This document shows positions 10,401 to 20,181 of a stretch of 64,000 nucleotides of DNA, piece by piece. Both the position numbers and the translations under genes were made by a program. The DNA is taken from the NCBI GenBank assembly GCA_003116975.1, contig BGKB01000003.1, positions 310,001 through 374,000 of the forward strand. Reading direction: 5' to 3'. A model generated the notes under the pieces. The model had not been told where the DNA came from, made no database searches, and was given only the letters and a program-made list of their open reading frames with translations. The stretch's first letter is position 1. Every line of letters begins with the position of its first letter. This DNA is from Aurantiochytrium sp. KH105. Taxonomy: Eukaryota > Sar > Bigyra > Thraustochytrida > Thraustochytriidae.

Positions 10401-12103
10401 AAGGCGCGCTCCAGTGCAACAGCACTGGTCTCAATATCGACACGGTGCCATTAAGCGCCGGATTTTGGCGGTTCTCTAATCGCAGTCTCGACATTCACGA
10501 GTGCAGAAGGGCCACATATTGCGAACCGGAGCGAGCTGGCGCGCGGCGACTGGACGATAAGCCGAGTTCTATTTCGGGGTCTGACATTCACTGCACGACC
10601 TTTCACACGGGTGTTCTGTGCTCGTTGTGTCACGATGGCTTTGGGATCCGATTAAAAGGTGTATGTGAGGAGTGCACGGATGAGGCGTCGCGCATGGATG
10701 GAATCCTCTTTAATGTTTGGATCGCAAGCATGGCAGTCATGGGTCTTCCATTTGTGGCGATTATCGTGTTCTGGGGAGGCTTAAAGAGATCGAGATCTTC
10801 TTCGGTCCAACGTGAATTACTAAGTCCAACTTTTTGTGCCACAGCGTTCTGCGCCTCATACATATCACGCTTGGAGAGTATTTCCGTCAAGGCGCGTTTA
10901 GCGATTGTTTTTCTTCAAATCTACTGCGAGTTTCTCGTGACCACCGATTTTCTTACGTCGAGCGGGATAAATGGTGCGGCGTTAACTTTTATCACCTCGG
11001 GGAATCTGGGCGGCCTGACAACGTTCTTTAGAATTGGGTGTGCGAGCGTGGAAGTGAACTTTTACAGCTCGCTCCTGGCTGTAACTCTTTGGCCTCTCGC
11101 CGTTCTTGCTCTCATGGGCCTCACCGCATTGTGCTTCCGTTGGCGGGGCAATTACGACGCTGCGCTCGGATGGGCCATTTGGCTTGGGCTCGAATTGCTC
11201 CTTGTCGTGTACTCGAGCGTGTCGGCGCAAATTGTACGCGCCTTTTTGAAGGAGCCCTTCGAGCGCTTTGAAGGCGACACCGATCCCTTTGAAACGCTGC
11301 AAGCTGACCACAAAATCGACTTTGCATCGACCGAAAGCGCCATTTTTCGCGCCTATGCGGGCATCATGATTGCTGTCTACCCGATCGGCATAGCTCTCTT
11401 GTTCTTTGGTCTTTGGTTCAAGCAAAAATCGCTCGGACCCGTCTGAAAGAGGGCCTCAAACTTTTTGTGGACTCCATACAAAGAACGCGTTGGCTTCTAT
11501 GAGAGTATTGAGCTCGCGAGGCGATTTTTGCTCACGTCAGGCTTTGTGCTAATGACCCAAACGCATGCGGCCATTGCAGTGGTTTGCTTTGTGGCCTTTG
11601 TCTCGTTCTTTCTCTCCGTGGTGCAGGTGGTCAAGCCCTATGATGACTCGAGAACAGGTGGAGTCATCTCCAATCAGCACTTTGCGCAGCTCATGCTTAT
11701 CCTTTTGCTGCTTCTCGGCCTATGCGGACTAACGCATTCACTCGTTACGGAAAGTAGAAGCGAGAAAACTCTTCAGAGTGTCGTCATTGCGCTCGGGTGC
11801 CTCGGGGCAGCCCTCTCGATCTTTGCTATTCTTGCGGAGCTACGAGCTCCCGGAAGAGGCAGCGATGCAGAAGAATCGGGGCAGTCTGGCCCTGCCGAAG
11901 ATGCTTCCAGGCCACTCAAGGAGACTTCCTCAGAAACGAGAGCACCTAGCAAGGGCATCTCGATTGATCTTCACCGCGAGGAAATAGCAGCGGCGGCCGG
12001 TTTGCTGCCGCAAGCAACTTCGATGGTGTATGTGACAAACGTAGAAATTCTGGATACCGAGTCGAGTCAGACGCACGCGCAAGCACCTCAAAATACACCC
12101 TAA
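7432..12103 (+). pseudogene. Disrupted FG-GAP / GCC2-GCC3 cysteine-rich multi-TM receptor-like gene
   Basis: This was a large surface protein with FG-GAP/VCBS beta-propeller repeats (many DxDGDGxxD motifs, 7688-9540), then EGF-like and ephrin-receptor-type GCC2/GCC3 cysteine-rich units (about 9550-10350), then 7-8 hydrophobic spans (10700-11830) and a cytoplasmic tail. A 68-nt intron at 7620-7687 (GTATGC...CTAAT...TTTTCAG) joins a Cys-rich exon in frame to the first propeller blade. The frame is then broken by TAG at 7776-7778, a frameshift near 7951-7956, another near 9040-9060, TGA at 9147-9149 with TAG at 9152-9154 in the next frame, and TGA at 11444-11446. Homologous-looking sequence continues across every break, so these are lesions, not gene ends. 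No start codon is identified. Assembly error is possible, but five breaks in one gene and none in its neighbours favours decay. Confidence 0.8.
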
Positions 12104-12286
12104 GCGGAAACGTCCTCGATCGCAAGAGCCGCGTCTCTCGAGGACTGCAGGAGCACGTCGCTCGATTATGTGTGATTGCTAGACTAGGTAATCTTCTCTT
12201 TAAGGTAACGGAAACAAATGAGCTTCCAAAGTTTATAGCGTAAATTCTATTATGAGAAGCCTTGCGCGGGCTTTTAAGGGGATTTT

Positions 12287-13144
12287 CTAAAGATCTTCGT
12301 CGAGGAGGAATGGGTGCGCCGAGACTTCGCGCCAGCCTTCGTGATATCCAAGCCGCTCCTCGGGATCTTTGAAAGCAAGCATCTCGTGAAGGAGGTCATT
12401 GCAGGCCTCTTCTTCGTTGTCGAGCTCTTCATTCTCAGCCACAGTCTCTTCGTCGCCAGGAATGCAGAGAGGAGTCTCGCAAATCAAGCTGCAGGTTTCT
12501 TCCGGGGTTGATCCCAGCCAGGGCAACTCGTTGTGAGCGAGCTCGAAGAGCACGACAGCAAACCCCCACCAGTCAACTTCGAAACCGTGCGGCTTGCCTT
12601 GCAGCTTTTCCGGGCTCGAGTATGCAGTCGTACCACATGAGCTGACAATCTTGCAAAGCTTGCCCTCTTCATCGGCCTGGACAACTGTCGCGAGACCAAA
12701 ATCGAAAATGCGAATGTGCCCGTCTTCCGCAATGCCAATGTTCTCAGGCTTGATGTCACCATGAATGATTAGATTTTCATGAAGAAAACGAATGCCTCCG
12801 GTTATTTCTTTCGCAATGTCGCGAATCTGCCGGAGTGATGGCGAGCCGTGCTCCATCAAAGTGACTAGGTCCCCACGGGCACAGAATTCGACCCCAATGA
12901 AAGGTTGCTGGACATAGAGCTTTGGGCGCACCACGAACGGACACTTTTTCTCCTCGATGATGCGGAGGACCTCAAGTTCCTGCTCGCGCTCTCGCTTTCC
13001 TCGCGCAGATCCTTCATACGCTTTGAGAGCAACGGGCTCTCCTGTGCCACAGATCTCACCGACATATACTCTACTGCATGGACCGCGTGAGATATTGCAA
13101 AGTACGCGCAGACGAGCATACACGCCAACTTGTTGGTCTGTCAT
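12287..13144 (-). CDS. Protein kinase-like protein with HGD catalytic loop
   Basis: The 285-residue protein is essentially one kinase domain. Visible elements are a degenerate Gly loop (ISRGPCSRVYVG), VALK with the ATP-binding Lys, catalytic loop HGDIKPEN (usual HRD has become HGD, Asp and Asn kept), DFG, and SSPEK in place of APE. DWWGF and the C-terminal Arg region (ERLGYH) follow. Activity is plausible because Lys, Asp, Asn and DFG Asp are all present, but the HRD Arg change suggests no activation-loop phosphorylation control. The start is the ATG at 13142-13144; the frame is open upstream only with non-ATG codons. It is clearly paralogous to the divergent kinase at 15527-16582, sharing PFIGxExC, KPENIG and HGFEVDWW. 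Substrates are unknown. Confidence 0.85.
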   Translation of the reverse strand: MTDQQVGVYARLRVLCNISRGPCSRVYVGEICGTGEPVALKAYEGSARGKREREQELEVLRIIEEKKCPFVVRPKLYVQQPFIGVEFCARGDLVTLMEHGSPSLRQIRDIAKEITGGIRFLHENLIIHGDIKPENIGIAEDGHIRIFDFGLATVVQADEEGKLCKIVSSCGTTAYSSPEKLQGKPHGFEVDWWGFAVVLFELAHNELPWLGSTPEETCSLICETPLCIPGDEETVAENEELDNEEEACNDLLHEMLAFKDPEERLGYHEGWREVSAHPFLLDEDL

Positions 13145-15526
13145 TTCTCTGAATAATGCTGCGCAACGGTTGCTTGTTATACGTCTACGCCATGTCGTAG
13201 CCACTGTTCGGGATTTGCTTGAGAAGTTCTCGCTGCCAGATCTTGCCGGAACGTCTCACTTGCGAGGCCGGTCTTGGGGGGTTCTCGTCTGTATTACAGA
13301 TACTCATTTCCAGCTTCGCCGTTTCGCCACATGCTTACAAACCTGACCACATGTATGGGCGTTGAGAAATCTATCTCCGCGGTATCTCCGGGATATGGAC
13401 TGCATAGAAAGACGGTCAGACTTTTCGTTCCGGAGGCTTTTCAAATCTTGCTGCCTAGGATTGAGCAATGCGAGCCTTGGGTCTGAGGTGCGTTGAAGAT
13501 TTCAGTCAGATCCAATTTGCATGGTGGTAAACTTGTGGGACTGAATTCACAGTTCTGCGCTACGATTTTTGCAAATTCCTAACAAAGTAAGTTCGGTGAG
13601 ATTTAACAAAGCAAGCGACCTTTCCTTTGGGGAGGGAGGGGATGGAGGGAGGGGTAAATAAAGATGCAGATGCGCAATTTGAAGATTTTCGTCGGTAGCC
13701 AGTTGCATCTGTGAAAGTATGCTTCCTTGAACGTTAGCATATTTTTACCAATATCGGGAATGAGGACCGTATGATACCACTGTGATGCGCGCGTGCACCT
13801 ATCGTTCAGATTCACGTTCTTGCAAGGCAGAGCTTTGCCAGATATGTCGAACAGCCGGTGTACGACTCAGCGTGACACACTTAAATCGCGCAGTAAAGCT
13901 TTCTGGTCGCGTTTCTCACCCGCTCGATCCTCTTGTAGTCATTTGTTCACCAGAGTCCAATTGCGTCACAAGCCTGCAGCCCCACACTTGAAAATGGATT
14001 CTCCTTCACGTCGCCTTTGCCATCACACGGTGGCCTTGACCTTCCACAAATCCCCTCCCCTCCGCCTCCACCCCCCAGCCCCCACAGTCTGCATGATGCT
14101 GTTGGGTGCAAGAGTTTTCCCCCTCAAAGGCAAGCCGCTTCAGCGGCGCGAGGCTACGCTTGGACGAAAGATACAACCACAGGTATGTCCACATAAGCTG
14201 GGCAGATTTCTGCGCGCCGGCGAGGCTCGCGAGGGCGTTGGCTGTCTGGATGGGTGGGTGGCGAGACTTGTGAGAGACTTTGCCCATCTGCAGGCCCTCG
14301 TGCTTGTGTACACTTTGAAGGGGCGAAACAGAAAGGCGCCGGTTAGGCCAGGCCATCTTGGCTAGCAAGGAGGGAGGCCACCTGGTAGGAAGCCAACGTC
14401 GCAGTTTGTTGGGTCGCTACACCATGCTTCATTCTGCGTCGAAAGCGGGTGAAACATCCGCGACGCGGGAAGGTTGGACGCGAACGCAAGCAGACTCCAT
14501 TTTGGGGGTCGGAGGAAAGGAGGACTCTACATGGGTCCAATCCCAACAACTTGTGAATGGAAACCGATACAACTGGGCCCGCTACTTTGCTCCGCCCACA
14601 GTCGTTTGATGCACATGGGTCGAGAGCATCTGCGCACGAGCAAGGCAGTTGCCAAGAGCCATGGTCTTGGCAAGCCGCTTGTCCTACGCTCGTAACGGCG
14701 GCAGCGCACCTCAGAGGGTACGATCGACATCGATTGCCAGCTTCCTCACTCACAGAACGTACAATGGTGGGGGGAAGCAGGTAGGAAGAAATGAAACGTG
14801 TAGTACGGTAAAGGCGCAGGAGAATGGGTGACGAGAGTATCTTGGGGAATCGCTGTCAGATGCGTAGCCTGCGATGCGTACGAAAAAGATACGCGAAGCC
14901 GCGGTTGGAACTCCAATGGCGGGGCAAATTACCCGTAGCCACTTGATCGACCATAGCAAAAGGGTGACGAGAGAGCGCCGAAACGTGTTGTAGAGCCAGG
15001 TATTCGACTGGCTACGCGCGAAAAGCTTCCGGACGTATTTTCGCCTTTCGGACAGCAGCAGCTGCAACAGCAGTACAGCAGCGGCAAGCGCCCTTGCACA
15101 CCCTTTCGTCTTGGTGGATGTACGGTTCCCTTGCCGGGTTAAAAGGGTCTGAATCATTAGTTCGGGCTACGCAAGATGGCTCCGGAAAAAATGGATTCGC
15201 ATTTTTTTTTAAAAGTGTACCTTACACATTTCAATCCTTTGACGAAAGCGGCCCATGTCATTCGCCCGCATACATTTGATGGGCACGTGTGCGTATGAGG
15301 ACAGTCACTAGCTTTCGTAGGCTTTCCTGCTGGCTTCTGGAGAAAACTGGCTGGCCCCCAAGCTCATCACATACCGTGACTCCACACATGCCATATATGA
15401 TACGAGGGCAACACACTGACACTTCTCACGAAGGCATGGACGCAAGACCTAATGGCTTGACCAGCCCTCTTCGATCAAGCTTCAGACCTCTATCCGTTGT
15501 TGGGTGCTGCATCTTCAATCACCAAC
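13145..15526. other. 2.4-kb divergent intergenic region between paralogous kinases
   Basis: The promoters of both kinases must lie here. Several 60-190-codon ORFs occur on both strands, but none has a domain, motif or convincing composition. Polypyrimidine/polypurine stretches sit near 13630-13660 and 14045-14090. I see no tRNA, rRNA or transposon signature. Confidence 0.55.
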
Positions 15527-16582
15527 ATGGGGTCAGCCGCGGTCAAGCCTGTGTCCTTCGACGCCTTCATCACTCGAAACGAACAACAAGACCAGGCTGA
15601 AACCAACACCGACAAGAAGACCGGCACGGACGCGCAACGGCATGTATCAACGCACGGCATGAGCGACTCAATATCCTCTTTCGACAGGACAAGCTATGCG
15701 GTGACGAGATTTCGAAGAAGAAAAAGAGCACGCGTTCGAGTAAACCGTCAGATCTCTGCCGGAACTTGCTGCAAGCTCTTTCTTGGCGAGATTGAGGACA
15801 CAGGGGAAACAGTCGCCCTCAAATTGTACACGAAGACCTCGAGAGGCTCACGCGAGCGCAAGAATGAACTCAAGGTACTCCGGATAATTGAGTCGGCTCT
15901 GGAGGTCTGCGAGTTTGTCGTCACGCCGAAGATTAGCGTACAGGAGCCTTTCATTGGGTTGGAATACTGCGTCGGGAGCGATCTCACGCACTATCTCCGC
16001 CGAGGGCTTCCATGCCTCCTCGAACTGCAGAGGCTCGGACGCGAGATTGCGCTCGGTCTAGCTTTTCTCCATCGCTGCAACATTGTTCACGAAGACCTCA
16101 AGCCCGAGAACATTGGCCTCACCGCAGATAATCACGTCCGTATACTTGACTTTGGGCTTTCGGTAGCCATGGAAGCGCCAGTTGTAAATTTGAATGCGCC
16201 GGACGGCGTGGAACTCACGCACTCCCGTGTTTTCTGCCGGTATGGAACAGCGCCGTACACAAGCCCTGGAAAGCTGCTTGGTGAGCTCCATGGGTTTGAA
16301 GTCGACTGGTGGAGCTTTGGAGTGATCATGTTCGAAATGGCATACGGGGCATTACCTTGGTACGCGCCAGACGACCTCGAATTGTGCGAGATGATATGCT
16401 CGAGTCCGCTCTCCATTCCTTCTCCAACAGCATCGAATCCGAGCTGTTCTCTCGTAGATGACCTCATCACTTGCCTCTTGGGAAGCAAAGAGCCGGAGAT
16501 ATGTCTCGGTTATCATGGCGGGGCAAACGCAGTGCTCGACCACGCCTTCTTCAAAGAGGAGATTTGTCCGCAGCAATTGTAG
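15527..16582 (+). CDS. Protein kinase-like protein with HED catalytic loop
   Basis: The 351-residue protein has an N-terminal extension of ~70 residues rich in Gln, Lys and Ser, then a kinase domain. It has a weak Gly loop (ISAGTCCKLFLG), VALKLY with the ATP Lys, catalytic loop HEDLKPEN (HRD changed to HED), DFG, and TSPGK where APE is expected. HGFEVDWWSFG and a final LGYHGG element follow. It is a diverged paralogue of the opposite-strand kinase at 12287-13144. Catalytic Lys, Asp, Asn and DFG are kept, so it may be active. The start is the ATG at 15527 (MGSAAVKP); upstream codons in frame lack ATG. Confidence 0.85.
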   Translation: MGSAAVKPVSFDAFITRNEQQDQAETNTDKKTGTDAQRHVSTHGMSDSISSFDRTSYAVTRFRRRKRARVRVNRQISAGTCCKLFLGEIEDTGETVALKLYTKTSRGSRERKNELKVLRIIESALEVCEFVVTPKISVQEPFIGLEYCVGSDLTHYLRRGLPCLLELQRLGREIALGLAFLHRCNIVHEDLKPENIGLTADNHVRILDFGLSVAMEAPVVNLNAPDGVELTHSRVFCRYGTAPYTSPGKLLGELHGFEVDWWSFGVIMFEMAYGALPWYAPDDLELCEMICSSPLSIPSPTASNPSCSLVDDLITCLLGSKEPEICLGYHGGANAVLDHAFFKEEICPQQL

Positions 16583-17260
16583 AAGTTGATACATATTACT
16601 ACTGTAATGAGTACCTTTTCACTTTTCCCTATCTCAGAGCCCCTGCTTAACTTTGGGTATGAAACTGCGTTCTTTGTCGGTTCCGCGACGATTTAAAAAC
16701 GTTTTAATCCTTCCCATATAAACCTTGGGTTTAAAACTGCAAAATTTGTCTACTTTTAAAATACAGTGGGAGATCGTGCAGAATGCGTGCGAGGCGATGC
16801 TAAACGTAGCACCGCAAACCTTGAAGCGCGCGCTTTCATTTGCTCAAACTTCTGGATTCGTGGGCGCAGTAGAAGTGGTGCGAGGGCAGTGCGCGGGAGG
16901 AATCCCTTCGGATCATCACATGTTTTACCGCCACAGCGGCCGCGGAGGACGGGGTGGTGGTCTTGGAAAAAGACTTTCAACCCGAATGAAAAGACACTTA
17001 TCATGTGTCCCTTTGATTAATATGGGGCTTCGGCAAAGAATGCAGTTTCATTGCGCAATTTTTTAGCTTCTATCATTTGAAGCCCAATTTTGTTAGGAAT
17101 AAGCAGTAGGCCTACTTTGCAGTTAAAACTGCAATATTGTCTGAGATAGGGATAAGGAAGACGGTCGCCGGCGGCGTGGAGCCGAGCGCGGATACGCCAA
17201 AGCAGAGCGCCTTCCTCGCCTGCCTGCCTGCCTGCCTCGGCGGCGCGCGCGGGGGCGAAG
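16583..17260. other. Intergenic region upstream of STK32-like kinase, with inverted repeat ends
   Basis: AT-rich sequence contains a 13-bp inverted pair (TCCCTATCTCAGA at 16626-16638 and its complement at 17140-17152), a TGCAGTT-AA-AACTGCA hairpin at about 17118-17133, and a TAGGCCTA palindrome at 17107-17114. The short ORFs here look spurious. Confidence 0.5.
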
Positions 17261-19882
17261 ATGGGCAACGCCGGCGGCAGCTCGCGGCGGTCCCGCAGGA
17301 GCGGCGGCATGGGCGGCACGAGCGGCATGGGCGGGGGCCGCCGCGGCCGCGGCATGCGCGGGTCGAGCCGGTCCTCGCCCGAGCTCTGCCTGGACGACTT
17401 CAAGCTGCCCAAGGGCTTCCCGGCCAACATCGGCGAGGGAGGCTTCGGCCGCGTCCTCGCCATGGTCAAGCGCGACGAGCCGTCGCGGAGATTCGCGGTC
17501 AAGTGCATGAACAAGGGCAAGATTATCCACAAGGGCCAGGTCGAAAACGTGCTCAATGAACTCAACATCCTGCGGCGCCTCGAGCACTACCCGTACCTCG
17601 TCAACCTCTTTTACGCCTTCCAAGACAAGAACAACGTCTACATGTGCACGGATCTTATGCTCGGCGGCACGCTCCAGCGAGCCATGCGCAAGACAGACAC
17701 CGGCACCTTCGCGGGCGACCCGGAGCGCATCAAGCTCTACGCCGCAGAACTCTCGCTTGCCGTCCAGTTCCTACACGCCAACAACGTCGTGCACCGCGAC
17801 ATCAAGCCTGACAACGTCCTCCTCGACGCCAACGGCCACGTACACCTCACCGACTTTAACGTTTCCATCTACGTTGAGCCCGGGCAAGAAGAGTCGCAAA
17901 AGCACAACGACGGATGGGGCACGCGCGGTTATCGTGCCCCGGAAGTCTACCTGCGCACCGGCGCCGGTTTCATCTTTGCGTGCGACTGGTGGAGCCTTGG
18001 CTCGCTCATCTTTGAAATGTTCACTGGTCGCGTTCCGTACTCGCGACAGTCCAAGGACGAACCGAGCTCGGACCTTTTGCTGCGCATGAACGCCGAAAAC
18101 GCCGACTTTTACCAGATTGAGGACGACATTTCGCGCGACTTCCTGCGCAAGCTCCTTCGCTTTGACCCGGAGGTCCGCCTTGGCTGCCAGCACGGATCGA
18201 ACAGCGAAGTCATGATTCTCGCGCACCCCTTCTTCAACGGAACGGACTGGGACGCACTTGAAAAGTATTGCAACCCCAATGAGGTCGACCTTCGCGGCGT
18301 CACCAGCGAGGGCAGCCGCACCACGGACAACTCCGAGATGCTCCCAGAAGTACCCGCAAGCGTGGCTGGCACGGAAGCCTCCATACACGGAGATAACAGA
18401 GGTTCTCGCGGCAGAAATCCTCCGCCAGGGAACATTGTACCCGACGCAGGTGCTCCCGATGCAATGGTGTCCTCTGCGAGTCTAGGATCTCGATCCGTAG
18501 GCCCAGACCATCATCATCAACAATCACAACATCAGCACCGCACAAGCATGCGGGGGCCTTCCGCGGGAACGCCTGACATTCGCGACTATATGGACAACTT
18601 TGACCAGTCGCTCGATCAAAAGGAAAAGCTCCGTATTCTCCAGCGCAACATGGGCATTCTTGGTCTCAACGGCTTTGAGAATTTCGAGGAAGACGAAGTC
18701 AACTATCCCCCATTGACGCACGAGCAGCAAAATCTCTTCAAAGACTGGCAGTTCAACGTCGACTTCAAGCTCGAACAACTCCAGATGCCGCAATACACGC
18801 TGCTGCAGATGGTTTCCTCCATGGCGCCGGACGAAATCAAATCGTGGGTTGGCAGCAGCAAGACTGAATCGATTCGCGCTCTTTGCACGGAAATGAAATC
18901 CTACAGGGAGCAGGCCATGAAGGAAAACTTTGACCACGTCATGGCCGAAATGCGAATAGACCGCCTCATTGAGGAAAATCTTAGACTCACGCGTCGCGTT
19001 GCGCAGCTCGAACAGCACATTGGTATACGTCAAATTCAGGACGATCCACTCGCCGAGTCCGAGTTTGGGTTCCAGTCTCCTAGTTCACTGCCGCTCTCGC
19101 GTAAGTCATCTCGCTCATCCAAAGCATCCTCGACACATGCGTTCATGGCAGCCGCAGAGGTAGGCGCCAGCTTCCCCGATGTGGCGCGCCAGCCGTCAAT
19201 GGAGTCTTCTGGCGCGGCCTCGACCACATCGGCCGTCCAGATCACGCCGGCAGATGCAGCGCAAGGCTCGCCGAGCGGAAGACGGAATGGGCCCAAGCAG
19301 CCCTCCGAGCTCACCTCCGTACAAGGTCAGGCCGCCCAAGCAAAGGACGTTAGGTCGCCCACAGGGAACTCTTCCGTTGTGCTTTTTGACGCAGACAATG
19401 AAAATCTTGATGCACCAATGCCTGCACCCAGCGTGTCTTCGTCCATGGAAAAGAGTCAAGATGGCGCCGTAAATATTGGTGAGGATGCCACGCTCATGGC
19501 CAGCGGCCCGCTAGCTCCAGCCAAAACGCAAGAGCTTGGCGCCCCAGACGCTCTCCCAAATCAAGATATTACAGGAAGCAAGGCAGTTGAGCATGACGAT
19601 AAGGTCGATCTCGGAAGTGATGCCAAGAACGATGATTCATTGAAAGAAGAAGCACTCCAAGTTGAAGATGTCAACAAAGACATTGTCGATCGCGAAGTAA
19701 ATGTCGTAGACCACAATGATGCGGAAGATGACAGCGATGTGAATGCTCACAAAGAGGTCAATGGCGAGATCGTCGACGAGGGCGTAGGTGAGGTTAACAA
19801 TGACGAAGCAGCTGTGATGGAAGCTCAGGATGCAGATATAATGGAAGCAAGACCGGCGAGCCGAACTTTCACCGAGGAGTAG
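17261..19882 (+). CDS. STK32/YANK-like serine/threonine kinase with long C-terminal extension
   Basis: The 873-residue product begins MGNAGGSS, a good N-myristoylation site, then a Gly/Arg/Ser-rich linker. The kinase domain spans about 45-330: Gly loop GEGGFGRV, FAVKCMNK, HRDIKPDN, and DFN in place of DFG, then RAPE. DFN and an MG N-terminus are hallmarks of the YANK (STK32) branch of AGC kinases, which suggests membrane attachment. About residues 440-590 form a helical region ending in a coiled coil (LIEENLRLTRRVAQLEQH). The last 250 residues are Ser-rich, then strongly acidic Asp/Asn/Val-rich and probably disordered. Animal STK32 proteins are near 400 residues, so the C-terminal half is lineage-specific. 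The start is the ATG at 17261. Confidence 0.87.
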   Translation: MGNAGGSSRRSRRSGGMGGTSGMGGGRRGRGMRGSSRSSPELCLDDFKLPKGFPANIGEGGFGRVLAMVKRDEPSRRFAVKCMNKGKIIHKGQVENVLNELNILRRLEHYPYLVNLFYAFQDKNNVYMCTDLMLGGTLQRAMRKTDTGTFAGDPERIKLYAAELSLAVQFLHANNVVHRDIKPDNVLLDANGHVHLTDFNVSIYVEPGQEESQKHNDGWGTRGYRAPEVYLRTGAGFIFACDWWSLGSLIFEMFTGRVPYSRQSKDEPSSDLLLRMNAENADFYQIEDDISRDFLRKLLRFDPEVRLGCQHGSNSEVMILAHPFFNGTDWDALEKYCNPNEVDLRGVTSEGSRTTDNSEMLPEVPASVAGTEASIHGDNRGSRGRNPPPGNIVPDAGAPDAMVSSASLGSRSVGPDHHHQQSQHQHRTSMRGPSAGTPDIRDYMDNFDQSLDQKEKLRILQRNMGILGLNGFENFEEDEVNYPPLTHEQQNLFKDWQFNVDFKLEQLQMPQYTLLQMVSSMAPDEIKSWVGSSKTESIRALCTEMKSYREQAMKENFDHVMAEMRIDRLIEENLRLTRRVAQLEQHIGIRQIQDDPLAESEFGFQSPSSLPLSRKSSRSSKASSTHAFMAAAEVGASFPDVARQPSMESSGAASTTSAVQITPADAAQGSPSGRRNGPKQPSELTSVQGQAAQAKDVRSPTGNSSVVLFDADNENLDAPMPAPSVSSSMEKSQDGAVNIGEDATLMASGPLAPAKTQELGAPDALPNQDITGSKAVEHDDKVDLGSDAKNDDSLKEEALQVEDVNKDIVDREVNVVDHNDAEDDSDVNAHKEVNGEIVDEGVGEVNNDEAAVMEAQDADIMEARPASRTFTEE

Positions 19883-20181
19883 GCTTCGATGTCACTTGGT
19901 GTTCAATCATCCCAAATGCCTCGTTTCGCAGCTCAATCGAAGACGCCGCCAGAGGATGGGGATGCTGTCTAGCTATTGTGCGGGAGTCGTGAGGCGGTCT
20001 CAGAGTCTCCCCATTTGCCATTTATTTGCTGTCAAAAGCATAACACATTTGGAAATTGATTGCTATACTTTGTAAATCTGATTGCCATCGATTCCCCTTT
20101 TTTTGGGGGAGGTGAGGTGGGTGGGGTTGCGCACGAGCAGAATGGGAAGAATGACGAAGTTAACATTTTTGAGGCGTCCAG

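Noticed and set aside
11444-11446. TGA read as selenocysteine because an SBP2-like gene is nearby
   Set aside because: The site is not at a Cys-like redox position, no SECIS hairpin is evident after the gene, and the same gene has other lesions including TAG stops and frameshifts.
13793-14365. 190-codon ORF between the two kinases
   Set aside because: No motif, no good start context, composition unlike the supported genes.
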